Source of the DNA: Pseudomonas entomophila | Lineage (GTDB): Bacteria; Pseudomonadota; Gammaproteobacteria; Pseudomonadales; Pseudomonadaceae | DNA: 64,000 nucleotides | Direction: 5' to 3' | NCBI RefSeq assembly: GCF_029478665.1 | Contig: NZ_JARPQB010000025.1 | Location: 1 to 64,000, forward strand | In this document: positions 24,025-34,112 of the stretch, in pieces | Layout of the letters: the number at the start of each line of letters is the position of its first letter | Numbering within the stretch: the stretch's first letter is position 1 | Notes under the pieces: generated by a model | Seen by the model: the letters and a program-made list of their open reading frames with translations, nothing else | Database searches by the model: none | Told to the model about the DNA's origin: nothing | Position numbers and translations under genes: made by a program

Positions 24025-24950
24025 CAGGCGTTCTCTTTCTTGTACGGATGGGTGGCGTGCCAGTGGCGGGCGATATCCACGCGACGGGCGAACCAGACCT
24101 GCTCGTGGCTCTTGGCGTAATCGACGAAGCGCTTGAGCGCGGCCAGGCGCGCCGGGCGGCCGACCAGGCGGCAGTGCAGGCCGATCGACAGCATTTTCGG
24201 GGCGTCGGCACCTTCGGCGTAGAGCACGTCGAAGGCGTCTTTGAGGTATTGGTAGAACTGCTCGCCGCAGTTGAAGCCCTGTACCTGGGTGAAGCGCATG
24301 TCGTTGGTGTCCAGGGTGTAGGGGATCACCAGGTGCGGCTTGCCGGTCGGGTTGTTCGGTTCCCAGTAGGGCAGGTCGTCGTCGTAGGTGTCGCTGTCGT
24401 AGAGGAAGCCGCCTTCCTCCATCACCAGGCGTCGAGTGTTCGGGCCGGTACGGCCGGTGTACCAGCCCAGCGGGCGTTCGCCGGTGATCTCGGTGAGGAC
24501 CCGGATGGCTTCGAGCATGTGCTCGCGCTCCTGCGCCTCGTCCATGTTCTGGTAGTCGATCCAGCGGTAGCCGTGGCTGCAGATCTCGTGGCCGGCCTGG
24601 GCCATGGCACGGATCACGTCGGGGTGGCGCTGGGCGGCCATGGCCACGGCGAAGATGGTCAGCGGCACGCCGCTGTCCTTGAACAGCTTGAGCAGGCGCC
24701 AGACGCCGGCGCGGCTGCCATATTCGTAGAGCGACTCCATGCTCATGTTGCGCTGGCCCTGGAGCGGCTGGGCGGCGACCATTTCGGAAAGGAAGGCTTC
24801 GGATTCCTTGTCGCCGTGCAGGATGTTGCGCTCGCCACCTTCTTCGTAGTTGAGCACGAAGGACAACGCAATGCGGGCATTCCCCGGCCATTGCGGATGA
24901 GGTGGGTTGTTGCCGTAACCGATCAGGTCGCGAGGGTAGTCAGCGCTCAC
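24024..24950 (-). CDS. puuE: Allantoinase PuuE
   Basis: The 308-residue protein belongs to the polysaccharide-deacetylase (NodB) fold and matches PuuE, the metal-independent type of allantoinase unrelated to the amidohydrolase AllB. The segments SHGYRWIDYQ and GWYTGRTGPNTRRLV are characteristic. It opens the ring of allantoin to allantoate. It heads the leftward purine operon puuE-uraD-allA-puuD and is divergent from uraH, with operator-like palindromes in the 400-base gap. Confidence 0.95.
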   Translation of the reverse strand: MSADYPRDLIGYGNNPPHPQWPGNARIALSFVLNYEEGGERNILHGDKESEAFLSEMVAAQPLQGQRNMSMESLYEYGSRAGVWRLLKLFKDSGVPLTIFAVAMAAQRHPDVIRAMAQAGHEICSHGYRWIDYQNMDEAQEREHMLEAIRVLTEITGERPLGWYTGRTGPNTRRLVMEEGGFLYDSDTYDDDLPYWEPNNPTGKPHLVIPYTLDTNDMRFTQVQGFNCGEQFYQYLKDAFDVLYAEGADAPKMLSIGLHCRLVGRPARLAALKRFVDYAKSHEQVWFARRVDIARHWHATHPYKKENA

Positions 24951-25025
24951 TGCAGTCTTCCTTCTTGTACGTTAATGCGGGTGGTGGGCGGGCCGCGTCG
25001 GGATGTCGCACCACCGGATGGGCTG

Positions 25026-25037
25026 ATTGTATACAAC
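25026..25037. promoter_or_regulatory. Palindromic operator candidate at puuE
   Basis: ATTGTATACAAC is about 76 bases upstream of the puuE ATG. It and its right flank match the gcl-side site for 14 bases. The intervening sequence up to 25231 shows no gene and is AT-richer than coding DNA. Confidence 0.65.
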
Positions 25038-25230
25038 TTCTCAATTCTTTTGTAAGCCTGTTTTTCCGCATTTCTTCCCATTTGTCGCCTTGGAATGGCT
25101 TGCAAGAAACTTGCCCGATTGGTCAGTTAATGACAGTGGCGTCTGTACCTGGCCTGAGTTTGCGAATGGTGGGCTTTATATAAGAGGGTGGGTGCAGGAA
25201 GGTGGGCGGTCAGGCAGGATGGCTCAAAAA

Positions 25231-25242
25231 ATTGTGTACAAT
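25231..25242. promoter_or_regulatory. Palindromic operator candidate at uraH
   Basis: ATTGTGTACAAT is about 109 bases upstream of the uraH ATG. It shares the leading CAAAAAATTGT with the DUF336-side site at 13045. It is one base from the TTGTATACAA core. Confidence 0.6.
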
Positions 25243-25350
25243 TTATCGCTAAACTGTCTTAATGGCGCCATTCCCGCACACCGTTGGCCTTGCTGCCCGG
25301 TAAGTGCCGTGTATTTTTTGCCCACGCATACGACAAGAGGCGACTAGCAA

Positions 25351-25704
25351 ATGGGACGTTTGACCACACACGTACTGGATGCCGCTCACGGCTGCCCGGG
25401 CAGTTCGATCAAGGTCGAGCTGTACCGTGTCGAAGGCCAGCAACTGGAGCTGGTGAACTCCGCCCTGACCAACAGCGATGGCCGCGTCGACGCGCCGCTG
25501 CTGCAGGGTGACGATTATCGTACCGGCGTGTACCAGCTGCAGTTCAGTGCTGGCGACTACTACCGGGCGCGCGGAGTGAAGCTGCCGGATACCGCGTTCC
25601 TCGATGTCGTCGTGCTGCGTTTTGGCATTGACCAGAACCAGGAGCACTACCACGTGCCGCTGTTGATCTCGCCGTACAGTTACTCGACCTATCGTGGAAG
25701 CTAG
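25351..25704 (+). CDS. uraH: 5-hydroxyisourate hydrolase (transthyretin-like)
   Basis: The 117-residue protein begins MGRLTTHVLDAAHGCPG and ends STYRGS. The C-terminal YRGS and the histidines in THVLDAAHG and HYHVPLLI are the signature of HIU hydrolase, distinguishing it from true transthyretin. It hydrolyses the PuuD product to OHCU. It is short and cytoplasmic, with no signal peptide, and is transcribed alone, ending at a clear terminator. Confidence 0.95.
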   Translation: MGRLTTHVLDAAHGCPGSSIKVELYRVEGQQLELVNSALTNSDGRVDAPLLQGDDYRTGVYQLQFSAGDYYRARGVKLPDTAFLDVVVLRFGIDQNQEHYHVPLLISPYSYSTYRGS

Positions 25705-25735
25705 TTGGTCGCTAGATGAATCTTCGTAGGTCCTT

Positions 25736-25765
25736 GCCCGCTCTCACACTGGCGGGCTTTTTTTT
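25736..25765 (+). terminator. Rho-independent terminator of uraH
   Basis: GCCCGC and GCGGGC form the stem with a ten-base loop, followed by eight T. Confidence 0.9.
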
Positions 25766-25862
25766 GCCTGTACTTTTCCCTTTTTGCCATCGCCTTCAAG
25801 GTCTTCGACGGAGGATCGCGTATTGGCATGCAGGCGCTTGTCGTTAGCCTTGCAGTGTTCTC

Positions 25863-26121
25863 GAGATCGAGCGCCGCCCGCGCGGCGCTTCGCCGGCAAA
25901 GCCGGCTCCTACCGTTTGTTTCGGGCCAGTCATGCCTGTGCCAGAGGCAGTGCCCGCCTTGGTGCCTGTCTCCAGTCATGCGGGGCGGCTGCAGTGCCAG
26001 CCGATGAACCGCGTCGTACCCACAAGGCGGTCCCCGGTACTCTCCCAGACAAAAATGGCCCGAAATAAACGGTAGGAGCCGGCTTTGCCGGCGAAGCGCC
26101 GCGCGGGCGGCGCTCGATCTC
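25863..26121. repeat. 66-bp inverted repeat enclosing 127 bases
   Basis: The left arm at 25863-25928 and right arm at 26056-26121 are inverted copies with one mismatch. Each contains the CGCCGGCAAAGCCGGC REP core plus about 45 further bases, including AGCGCCGCCCGCGCGGCGCT. The enclosed 127 bases (25929-26055) show no credible gene. Arms this long and near-perfect exceed an ordinary REP pair. The rest of the 549-base gap from uraH to usg holds only the uraH terminator and the usg ribosome binding site. Confidence 0.9.
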
Positions 26122-26253
26122 AAGAGCGCTGCTACTCTCCCGACGAACACTTTGAAAGCGCCGCGCTTCACCAGAAACCGCTCCCGGGTACCCAGCGCCC
26201 TACAATCCAAGTAAAGTGCCGCCCCCGCCGTACCTGCAGAAGGATCCGAAGCC

Positions 26254-27258
26254 ATGACCACCCCCCTAGACATCGCCGTTGTCGGCGCCACTGGCGCCGT
26301 CGGTGAAACCCTCGTGCAGATCCTTGAGGAACTGGCATTCCCGGTGGCCACCCTGCACCTGCTGGCCAGCATGGAATCGGCCGGCAGCAACGTCATGTTC
26401 GCCGGCAAGAAACTGCGGGTGCGCGAAGTGGACAGTTTCGATTTCACCCAGGTGAAACTGGTGTTCTTCGCCGCCAGCCCGGCCGTTAGCCGCAGCTTCG
26501 CGCCAAAGGCGCAAGCTGCCGGTTGCGCTGTCATCGATCTGTCGGGTGCCCTGGACGGTGCGCAGGCCGTGGTTCCCGAAGCGAATGGCGAGCGGGTGGC
26601 GGACCTGGCGCTGCCTGCGCTGATCACCAGCCCCAGCTCGGGTGCCGTGGCCCTGGCTGTGGCGTTGGCACCGCTGAAGGCGCTGCTGGATATCGAGCGG
26701 GTGCAGGTCAACGCTTGCCTGGCCGTGTCGGCGCAGGGCCGGGAGGCGGTCAGCGAACTGGCGCGCCAGACTGCCGAACTGCTTAACGCACGACCATTGG
26801 AGCCACGTTTCTTCGACCGCCAGGTCGCATTCAACGTGTTGCCGCAGGTGGGGGCGCCGGACGATCAGGGCCACACGGCTGTCGAGCGACGCCTGGTCAC
26901 GGAGCTGCGCCAACTGCTGGACATGCCGCAACTGAAGATTTCCGTGACCTGCATTCAAGTCCCGGTGTTTTTCGGCGATAGCTTCAGTGTGGCGGTGCAG
27001 AGCCGTCGTCCGGTCGACCTGGACGCAGTTAATGCGGCGCTGGAGACGGCCGACGGCCTCGAACTGGTCGAGCCAGGCGATTATCCGACCCCGGTGGGTG
27101 ACGCAGTGGGCCAGGACGTGGTCTATGTTGGTCGTGTACGCCGTGGCATCGATGAGGATGAGCAGCTCAACCTCTGGCTGACCACCGACAATGTGCGCAA
27201 GGGCGCGGCGCTGAACGCCGTGCAGGTGGCGCAATTGTTGATTAAACACATGGCGTAA
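26254..27258 (+). CDS. usg: Aspartate-semialdehyde dehydrogenase homologue, probably inactive (Usg)
   Basis: The 334-residue protein has the Asd fold with an N-terminal GATGAVG nucleotide loop. The Asd catalytic cysteine would fall at residue 129, in SPSSGAVAL, where serine is present. The substrate arginine and catalytic histidine of the usual R-x-P-V-x-x-G-H segment are replaced by Gln235 and Asp242 (IQVPVFFGDS). It is therefore expected to be non-catalytic, like the Usg proteins found upstream of fimV/truA. Its function is unknown. It is 71 bases upstream of fimV. Confidence 0.85.
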   Translation: MTTPLDIAVVGATGAVGETLVQILEELAFPVATLHLLASMESAGSNVMFAGKKLRVREVDSFDFTQVKLVFFAASPAVSRSFAPKAQAAGCAVIDLSGALDGAQAVVPEANGERVADLALPALITSPSSGAVALAVALAPLKALLDIERVQVNACLAVSAQGREAVSELARQTAELLNARPLEPRFFDRQVAFNVLPQVGAPDDQGHTAVERRLVTELRQLLDMPQLKISVTCIQVPVFFGDSFSVAVQSRRPVDLDAVNAALETADGLELVEPGDYPTPVGDAVGQDVVYVGRVRRGIDEDEQLNLWLTTDNVRKGAALNAVQVAQLLIKHMA

Positions 27259-27329
27259 AAGATACTGCGAGCAATTTTGTCCTACACCGCGACTGGGTTT
27301 TCGGGACCGTTCATACAAGGGAAGAGTTC

Positions 27330-30005
27330 ATGCTTCGAATTCGCAAACTGGTTCTGGCCATCGCGGCAGCCTCGGCGCTGTCGTCCGGCGTGGCGAATGC
27401 CCTGGGGTTGGGGGAGCTGACCCTCAAGTCGGCGCAGAACCAGCCGCTGGATGCCGAGATCGAACTGCTCGATGTGCGCGACCTTACCGCCGCGGAAATG
27501 GCGCCCAGCCTGGCCTCGCCGGAAGATTTCGCCAAGGCCGGGGTGCCGCTGCCGGCCTACCTCGAAGACCTCACCTTCACGCCGGTACTGACTCCCAACG
27601 GCAAGAGTGTACTGCGAGTCACCTCGAGCAAGCCGCTGCCGGAGCCTGTGGTCAAGTTCCTGGTCCAGGTCATGTGGCCGCAGGGGCGCTTGCTGCGCGA
27701 CTACAGCGTGCTGCTCGACCAGGCGCAGGCCCAGGGTAGCCAGCCAACCCAGGCCAACATCAACCCGGCCGTGAGCGCGGGTAGCTACACCACCAAGCGC
27801 CGCGACACGCTCTGGCAGATCGCCGCGCGCAACACCCATGGCGGTTCGGTCCAGCAGACCATGCTGGCGATCCAGGCGTTGAACCCCGACGCTTTCATTG
27901 GCAACAACATCAACCAGCTCAAGATCGGTCAGGTCCTGCGCCTGCCCGACCAGCAGCAGATCCAGAACATTCCCCGGCCCGAGGCCAACCGCGAAGTCGC
28001 CGAGCAGTACGCCGCCTGGCGCGAAGGGCGGCGCCTGGGGCCGCGTGCCCGCCAGCTGGATGCCACCCGTCGTGGCGAGGCTGGCGCGGCGCCCGCGCGT
28101 ATCGCCCAGGGCGATAACCTGCGTCTGGTCTCCCCGGGCGGCAAGGGTGCCGCTGGTGACGCCAAGGCGATCAACGACAAGCTGGCCGTTGCCCAGGAAA
28201 GCCTCGACACCAGCCGTCGCGATAACGACGAGCTGAAGAGCCGGATGGTCGACCTGCAGAGCCAGCTGGACAAGCTGCAGCGTCTGATCCAGCTGAAGAA
28301 CGACCAGTTGGCACGCCTCGAGGCGCAGGGCGCGGCGCAGCCTGAAGCACCCGCCGCCTTGCCCGGCGAGCCAGCCCCGGCCCCGGCCCAGCCGGCGGTG
28401 AACGCCCAGTTGACCCCTGCCGAGCCTGTAGTCGCCCCGGCACCTGCCGCGGTCGATACCGCGCCGGCGCCAGAGCCCGCCACCGAGGCCCCTGTCGCAG
28501 AAGAGCCAGGCATGCTCGAGCAGTTGCTGGGCAACCCGCTGTTGCTGGGGCTGGTTGCCGGTTCCGCGTTCCTGGCCCTGCTGCTGTTGCTGCTGCTCCT
28601 GGCGCGCAAGCGCAAGGCCCAGCAGGAAGCCGAGAAGCACCTGCGCATGGCCCGGGCGCTGTCCGAGGAGGGCGAGCGTGGCCCGGACCTGGACCTGCCG
28701 CCAAGCAGTTTCGAAGGGCTGGACGTTTCGGCGCCCAGCGTCACCCTGTCGCCTGCCGTCGTGGCCGCCTCGGCCGCTGCCGCCACCGCTGCGGAGAAAC
28801 CGCTGCCGGTGGTCGCCGCCGAGCCGGTCCAGGATCCGCGTGCCGCGTTGTTCGCCGAGGTCGATGAAAGCATCGCCCGTGGCCGCCTCAACCATGCCGC
28901 CGATCTGCTCGAGGCTGCCGTGGCGTCCGAGCCGCAGCGCAGCGACCTGCGCCTGAAATTGATGGAAGTCTATGCCCGCCAGGGTGACCAGACCGCGTTC
29001 GCCGATCAGGAGCGCAAGCTGGCGCCCGGCGACGCCAGCCAGGCCGAGGTCGCCTCGCTCAAGGAGCGTTACCCCGGCATGCTCGGGGTTGCGGCCGTGG
29101 CCGCAGGCGCCGCTGGCGCGGCAGCCCTGGCCGCGGAGCTGGACGAGCAATATGTCCAGGAACTGCTGCAGGATCAGGAACCGGCAGCGCCCGTGGCGGA
29201 GGTCGAGCCAGAGCCGCTGGTTGAGCCGGCTTCGGAGCCTGAGCCCGCTGCGTCGCTCGAGCCCGAGTTGGAATCCGAACTGTCCCAGGCGCCCGAACAG
29301 GATGATCTTGATAGCGCCTTCGACCTGAGCCTGGGCGACGACCTGCCGGTCGACGAGCCGCTCGACCTGCCGGTGCTTGACGACACCGCCCCGCTGGAGG
29401 CCATGCTCGAGCCTGAGGCGGCGCCGGTCGCCGAGACCGATGCCGACGATGACTTCGAGGTGTTGCTGGCACAGGCGCAGGCTCAGCCGGAGCCGCAGAG
29501 CGTCGACGACCTCGCCGAATTCGACCTCGACGTCGGCGAGCCTGCTGCCCCGGCCAGCACCGAGGAAGCACCGGTGGACGTGGCGGCCGAACTCGCGGCC
29601 TTCGATGCGATTCCGGAATTCGACCCGATCTCCGAGCTGGAACTGCCGGACGACTTCGACCTGTCGCTGTCCCTGGACGACGACTCGCCGGCGGCGAAGA
29701 ATTTCGCTTCGGAGCTGGATGACGTCAACGCCGAGCTCGACAAGCTGTCGCAGAACCTCGAGTCGCCGTCGCTGGAGCCGCAGTTCACTGCCGAGGACGC
29801 CGCCCAGGAGCCCGAGCCGCTGGATGACCTGGACTTCGACTTCTTCTCTGGTGCCGACGAAGTGGCCACCAAGCTCGACCTGGCCCGCGCCTACATCGAC
29901 ATGGGTGACCACCAGGGCGCCCGCGACATCCTCGACGAGGTGGTCAAGGATGGCGATGACAGCCAGCGCCAGGAAGCCAACGAGATGCTCTCGCGCCTGG
30001 TCTGA
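27330..30005 (+). CDS. fimV: FimV/HubP family polar organiser
   Basis: The 891-residue protein begins with a signal sequence (to about residue 25) and a FimV N-terminal domain. A LysM-type domain follows at about 150-210 (YTTKRRDTLWQIAARNTHGG), then a coiled coil near 285-335, one membrane helix at about 407-428, and a very acidic cytoplasmic region. The C-terminal FimV motif is TKLDLARAYIDMGDHQGARD. FimV binds peptidoglycan and organises the cell pole, type IV pili and chemosensory proteins. It is transcribed with usg and ends at a hairpin before truA. Confidence 0.93.
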   Translation: MLRIRKLVLAIAAASALSSGVANALGLGELTLKSAQNQPLDAEIELLDVRDLTAAEMAPSLASPEDFAKAGVPLPAYLEDLTFTPVLTPNGKSVLRVTSSKPLPEPVVKFLVQVMWPQGRLLRDYSVLLDQAQAQGSQPTQANINPAVSAGSYTTKRRDTLWQIAARNTHGGSVQQTMLAIQALNPDAFIGNNINQLKIGQVLRLPDQQQIQNIPRPEANREVAEQYAAWREGRRLGPRARQLDATRRGEAGAAPARIAQGDNLRLVSPGGKGAAGDAKAINDKLAVAQESLDTSRRDNDELKSRMVDLQSQLDKLQRLIQLKNDQLARLEAQGAAQPEAPAALPGEPAPAPAQPAVNAQLTPAEPVVAPAPAAVDTAPAPEPATEAPVAEEPGMLEQLLGNPLLLGLVAGSAFLALLLLLLLLARKRKAQQEAEKHLRMARALSEEGERGPDLDLPPSSFEGLDVSAPSVTLSPAVVAASAAAATAAEKPLPVVAAEPVQDPRAALFAEVDESIARGRLNHAADLLEAAVASEPQRSDLRLKLMEVYARQGDQTAFADQERKLAPGDASQAEVASLKERYPGMLGVAAVAAGAAGAAALAAELDEQYVQELLQDQEPAAPVAEVEPEPLVEPASEPEPAASLEPELESELSQAPEQDDLDSAFDLSLGDDLPVDEPLDLPVLDDTAPLEAMLEPEAAPVAETDADDDFEVLLAQAQAQPEPQSVDDLAEFDLDVGEPAAPASTEEAPVDVAAELAAFDAIPEFDPISELELPDDFDLSLSLDDDSPAAKNFASELDDVNAELDKLSQNLESPSLEPQFTAEDAAQEPEPLDDLDFDFFSGADEVATKLDLARAYIDMGDHQGARDILDEVVKDGDDSQRQEANEMLSRLV

Positions 30006-30019
30006 CGGTTGCCTCGTCG

Positions 30020-30049
30020 CCCGTAGGCGCCGGCTTGCCGGCGAAAGGG
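30020..30049. repeat. Single degenerate REP
   Basis: CCGTAGGCGCCGGCTTGCCG followed by GCGAAAGG is one unpaired copy after fimV. Confidence 0.6.
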
Positions 30050-30076
30050 GTCGGTCAGGTGTCGCGTTCCACCCGT

Positions 30077-30108
30077 AACGGCAGCCCACCCGGGCTGCCG
30101 TTGCCTTT
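30077..30108 (+). terminator. Hairpin terminator after fimV
   Basis: AACGGCAGCCC and GGGCTGCCGTT form an 11-pair stem followed by GCCTTTAT. The short T-run makes it a moderate terminator. Confidence 0.7.
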
Positions 30109-30149
30109 ATAATCCCGCCACTTTGTCTTACTCCACAGGTTTCAAGCGC

Positions 30150-31004
30150 TTGGACATCATCGACAACGCCGCCGCCGAATCGGCGGCCGAAGGCTACACT
30201 CGCATCGCCCTGGGCGTGGAATACAAGGGCTCGCGCTATCGCGGCTGGCAGCGCCAGGCCAGCGGCGTGCCCAGTGTCCAGCAGGCCCTGGAGCAGGCGC
30301 TGTCGACGGTGGCCAACGAACCGATCACGGTGGTGTGCGCAGGGCGTACCGACGCTGGCGTGCACGGTTGCGGGCAAATCGTGCATTTCGACACCCGCGC
30401 GGTGCGCGACGAGCGCGCCTGGACCCTGGGCACCAACTTCAATCTCCCCCACGACATCAGCGTGGTCTGGTCCGCGCCCATGCCGGCGCATTTCCATGCC
30501 CGCTTCAAGGCCACGGCGCGGCGCTACCGCTATGTGATCTACAACGATCCGATCCGCCCGGCGCATCTGGCTGAAGAAGTGACCTGGAACCACCGGCCAC
30601 TGGATGTGGCACGCATGGCCGAGGCCGCGCAGTATTTGCTCGGCACCCACGATTTCAGCGCCTTCCGCGCCAGCCAGTGCCAGGCCAAGTCGCCGATCAA
30701 GCATATCCACCACCTGCGCGTCACTCGCCATGGCCGGATGATCGTGCTGGATGTGCGCGCCACCGCCTTCCTGCATCACATGGTGCGCAACATCGCCGGC
30801 GTGCTGATGACCATCGGTGCCGGCGAGCGGCCGGTGGAGTGGGCTCGCGAGGTGCTGGAGGGGCGAAACCGTCGCGAAGGCGGGGTGACGGCCCACCCGT
30901 ACGGCCTGTACCTGGTCCAGGTGGAATACCCACAAGAGTACGCGTTGCCGCAGCGTTACATCGGCCCACACTTTCTTACCGGCTACGAGGCCCTGGCAGA
31001 CTGA
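30150..31004 (+). CDS. truA: tRNA pseudouridine(38-40) synthase
   Basis: The protein has the TruA fold with the catalytic aspartate in AGRTDAGVHGCGQ. No ATG is available at the front; the frame is open from 30123. I chose the TTG at 30150 (LDIIDNAAAES), giving 284 residues, with ACAGG upstream; a TTG at 30123 is the alternative. It isomerises uridines 38-40 in the anticodon arm of many tRNAs. It precedes trpF by 60 bases. Confidence 0.93.
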   Translation: MDIIDNAAAESAAEGYTRIALGVEYKGSRYRGWQRQASGVPSVQQALEQALSTVANEPITVVCAGRTDAGVHGCGQIVHFDTRAVRDERAWTLGTNFNLPHDISVVWSAPMPAHFHARFKATARRYRYVIYNDPIRPAHLAEEVTWNHRPLDVARMAEAAQYLLGTHDFSAFRASQCQAKSPIKHIHHLRVTRHGRMIVLDVRATAFLHHMVRNIAGVLMTIGAGERPVEWAREVLEGRNRREGGVTAHPYGLYLVQVEYPQEYALPQRYIGPHFLTGYEALAD

Positions 31005-31064
31005 CGGGCCAAAGGTCTTTTGGTAACATCGGGCCTTTCACCGATCACTCAAGGTTCGCCCTCC

Positions 31065-31685
31065 ATGAGCAACGTGCGCAGCAAGATCTGCGGGATTACC
31101 CGCTTAGAGGACGCCCTGGCGGCTGTCGAGGCCGGTGCCGATGCCATCGGCTTCGTCTTCTATGCCAAGAGCCCGCGCGCGGTGGATGTGCGCCAGGCCC
31201 GGGCAATCATCTCGCAGCTGCCACCGTTCGTGACCACCGTGGGCTTGTTCGTCAATGCCAGCCGTTGCGAGCTCAACGAGATCCTCGAAGTGGTTCCGCT
31301 GGACCTGCTACAGTTCCACGGCGATGAAACCCCGGCCGACTGCGAGGGGTATCACCGCCCCTGGATCAAGGCCCTGCGCGTGCGACCCGGTGACGATCTG
31401 CAGGCCGCCTGCAAGCACTACGCCGCTGCCAGCGGCATCCTGCTGGACGCCTATGTGCCGGGTGTGCCGGGAGGAACCGGAGAGTCCTTCGACTGGTCTT
31501 TGATTCCGCGGCACCTGAGCAAACCGATCATCCTTGCAGGTGGCCTGTCGGCCGACAATGTCGCCGAGGCCATCCGCCAGGTGCGCCCGTATGCGGTGGA
31601 TGTCAGTGGCGGTGTCGAGCAGCAAAAGGGCATTAAGGACGCCGCGAAGATCGACGCCTTCATGCGTGCTGTGCGGCAGGCGTGA
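31065..31685 (+). CDS. trpF: Phosphoribosylanthranilate isomerase
   Basis: The 206-residue TIM barrel begins [20 protein letters not shown], where the Cys is the catalytic base. Asp near position 130 in LLDAYVPG and the phosphate loop VDVSGGVE complete the signature. It performs the third step of tryptophan synthesis. As in other pseudomonads it lies apart from trpA/B in the truA-accD cluster. A 226-base gap with no evident feature follows, then accD. Confidence 0.95.
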   Translation: MSNVRSKICGITRLEDALAAVEAGADAIGFVFYAKSPRAVDVRQARAIISQLPPFVTTVGLFVNASRCELNEILEVVPLDLLQFHGDETPADCEGYHRPWIKALRVRPGDDLQAACKHYAAASGILLDAYVPGVPGGTGESFDWSLIPRHLSKPIILAGGLSADNVAEAIRQVRPYAVDVSGGVEQQKGIKDAAKIDAFMRAVRQA

Positions 31686-31911
31686 GGGCGGATGTGACGG
31701 CTGGCCGCGCGCCATCGTCCATAGCTTTCGCAGCCCGATGCTGCCAGGCCATGAGGCCGGCCCAGGCATCGGCGTAAAAATTGGAGATGGGGCGGTGCGT
31801 GGCGAACCCAAGGCCGGCCTATCGTCGTTTCACAGCAGAATTTGAGCTCAAGGGCAGGGGTGGGGCCGGCAAGTCCAGGCCCGCCGCCCGCCGATACTGG
31901 AGAGAGAAAGC

Positions 31912-32804
<893 letters not shown>

Positions 32805-32805
<1 letters not shown>

Positions 32806-34112
32806 TGAACCAGCGCTCCCTGGGCGACTGGCTCGCCTACCTCGAACAGTTGCACCCTTCGGCCATCGACATGGGGCTGGAGCGCTCGCAGCAGGTGTTG
32901 GCGCGCTTGGGCCTGGGCAGGCTGGCGCCTCGCGTGGCGACGGTCACCGGCACCAATGGCAAGGGTTCCACCTGCGCCTTCGTGGCTACGCTGCTGCGCG
33001 CCCAGGGGCTCAAGGTGGGGGTGTACAGCTCGCCACATCTGCTGCGCTACAACGAGCGCGTGCTCATCGACGGTGTCGAGGCCGGCGATGAGCAGTTGTG
33101 CGAAGCCTTCACCGCTGTCGAGGCGGCGCGTGGCGATATTTCCCTGACCTATTTCGAGATGGGCACCCTCGCGGCGTTCTGGCTGTTCAAGCAGTCCGAG
33201 CTGGATGCCGTGGTGCTCGAAGTCGGCCTGGGTGGCCGGCTGGATGCGGTCAACCTGGTGGATGCCGACGTTTCGCTGGTCACCAGCATCGGTGTCGATC
33301 ATGCCGACTACCTGGGTGATACCCGTGAGTCGGTCGCCTTCGAAAAGGCCGGCATTTTCCGTCAGGGCAAGCCTGCCTTATGCGGTGATCTCGACCCGCC
33401 GCAACCCTTGCTCGACAAGGTGCGTGAGCTGGCCTGCCCGTTCTTCCTGAGGGGGCGTGATTTCGACCTGGCCAGCAGCGACAGCCACTGGCAGTGGCGA
33501 GGCAGCAGGCTGGACGGCTCCGTCGTCGAGCTGCGCGATCTGCCGCTGCTCGACCTGCCCATGGAAAACGCGGCGCTCGCCTTGCAGGCCTTCCTCTTCA
33601 TGGATGCGCACTGGGATGAGGCGCGGGTGCGCCAGGCGTTGCTGGATACCCACATTACCGGGCGTCTCGACAGGCGAGCGTTGCACTTCGCCGGCAAGCG
33701 TGTAGAGCTGTTGCTGGATGTCGGCCATAACCCGCATGCTGCCGAGTACCTGGCGCGCCGCCTGGCGACGCGGCCGCTCAAAGGTCGGCGCCTGGCGGTG
33801 TTTGGCTTGCTTGCCGACAAGGACCTGGACGGCGTGCTTGCGCCGTTGCGTGGGCTGGTCGATGAATGGGCGGTCGCTCCGCTGGCCACTCCCCGCAGCC
33901 GTCCGGCTGCGGAACTGGCCGGCGCCTTGACGAACCTCGGTGCGCCAGTGAAGTCTTACGCCAGCGTCGATGCTGCCCTGGAGGGGCAGTGCGCCCAGGC
34001 GACGGCGGATGATCAGATCCTGCTGTTCGGTTCGTTTTTCTGCGTCGGCGAGGCCCTGGCCTGGCTCGAGCGGCAGGCCCTCGAGGATGGAGTAGATGGC
34101 AGTGCTGGATAA
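32805..34112 (+). CDS. folC: Dihydrofolate synthase / folylpolyglutamate synthase
   Basis: The Mur-ligase-family protein, 435 residues from the ATG at 32805, has the P-loop VTGTNGKGSTCAFV and the VGLGGRLDAVN segment. It adds glutamate to dihydropteroate and to folates. A GTG at 32802 is an alternative start. The accD-folC junction (TGATG) indicates coupling, and the 3' end overlaps the SPOR gene by 17 bases. Confidence 0.95.

Noticed and set aside
25784..26068. 94-codon open frame in the uraH-usg gap
   Set aside because: It runs through the 66-bp inverted repeat, has no ribosome binding site and an Arg/Ala/Ser-rich composition.
27282..30971. Open frame of over 1200 codons antisense to fimV and truA
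   Set aside because: It mirrors the acidic, low-complexity FimV sequence and has no start context or family match.
31686..31911. Gap between trpF and accD as an RNA gene
   Set aside because: No stable hairpin with U-run or conserved motif could be recognised by eye; it probably holds the accD promoter.
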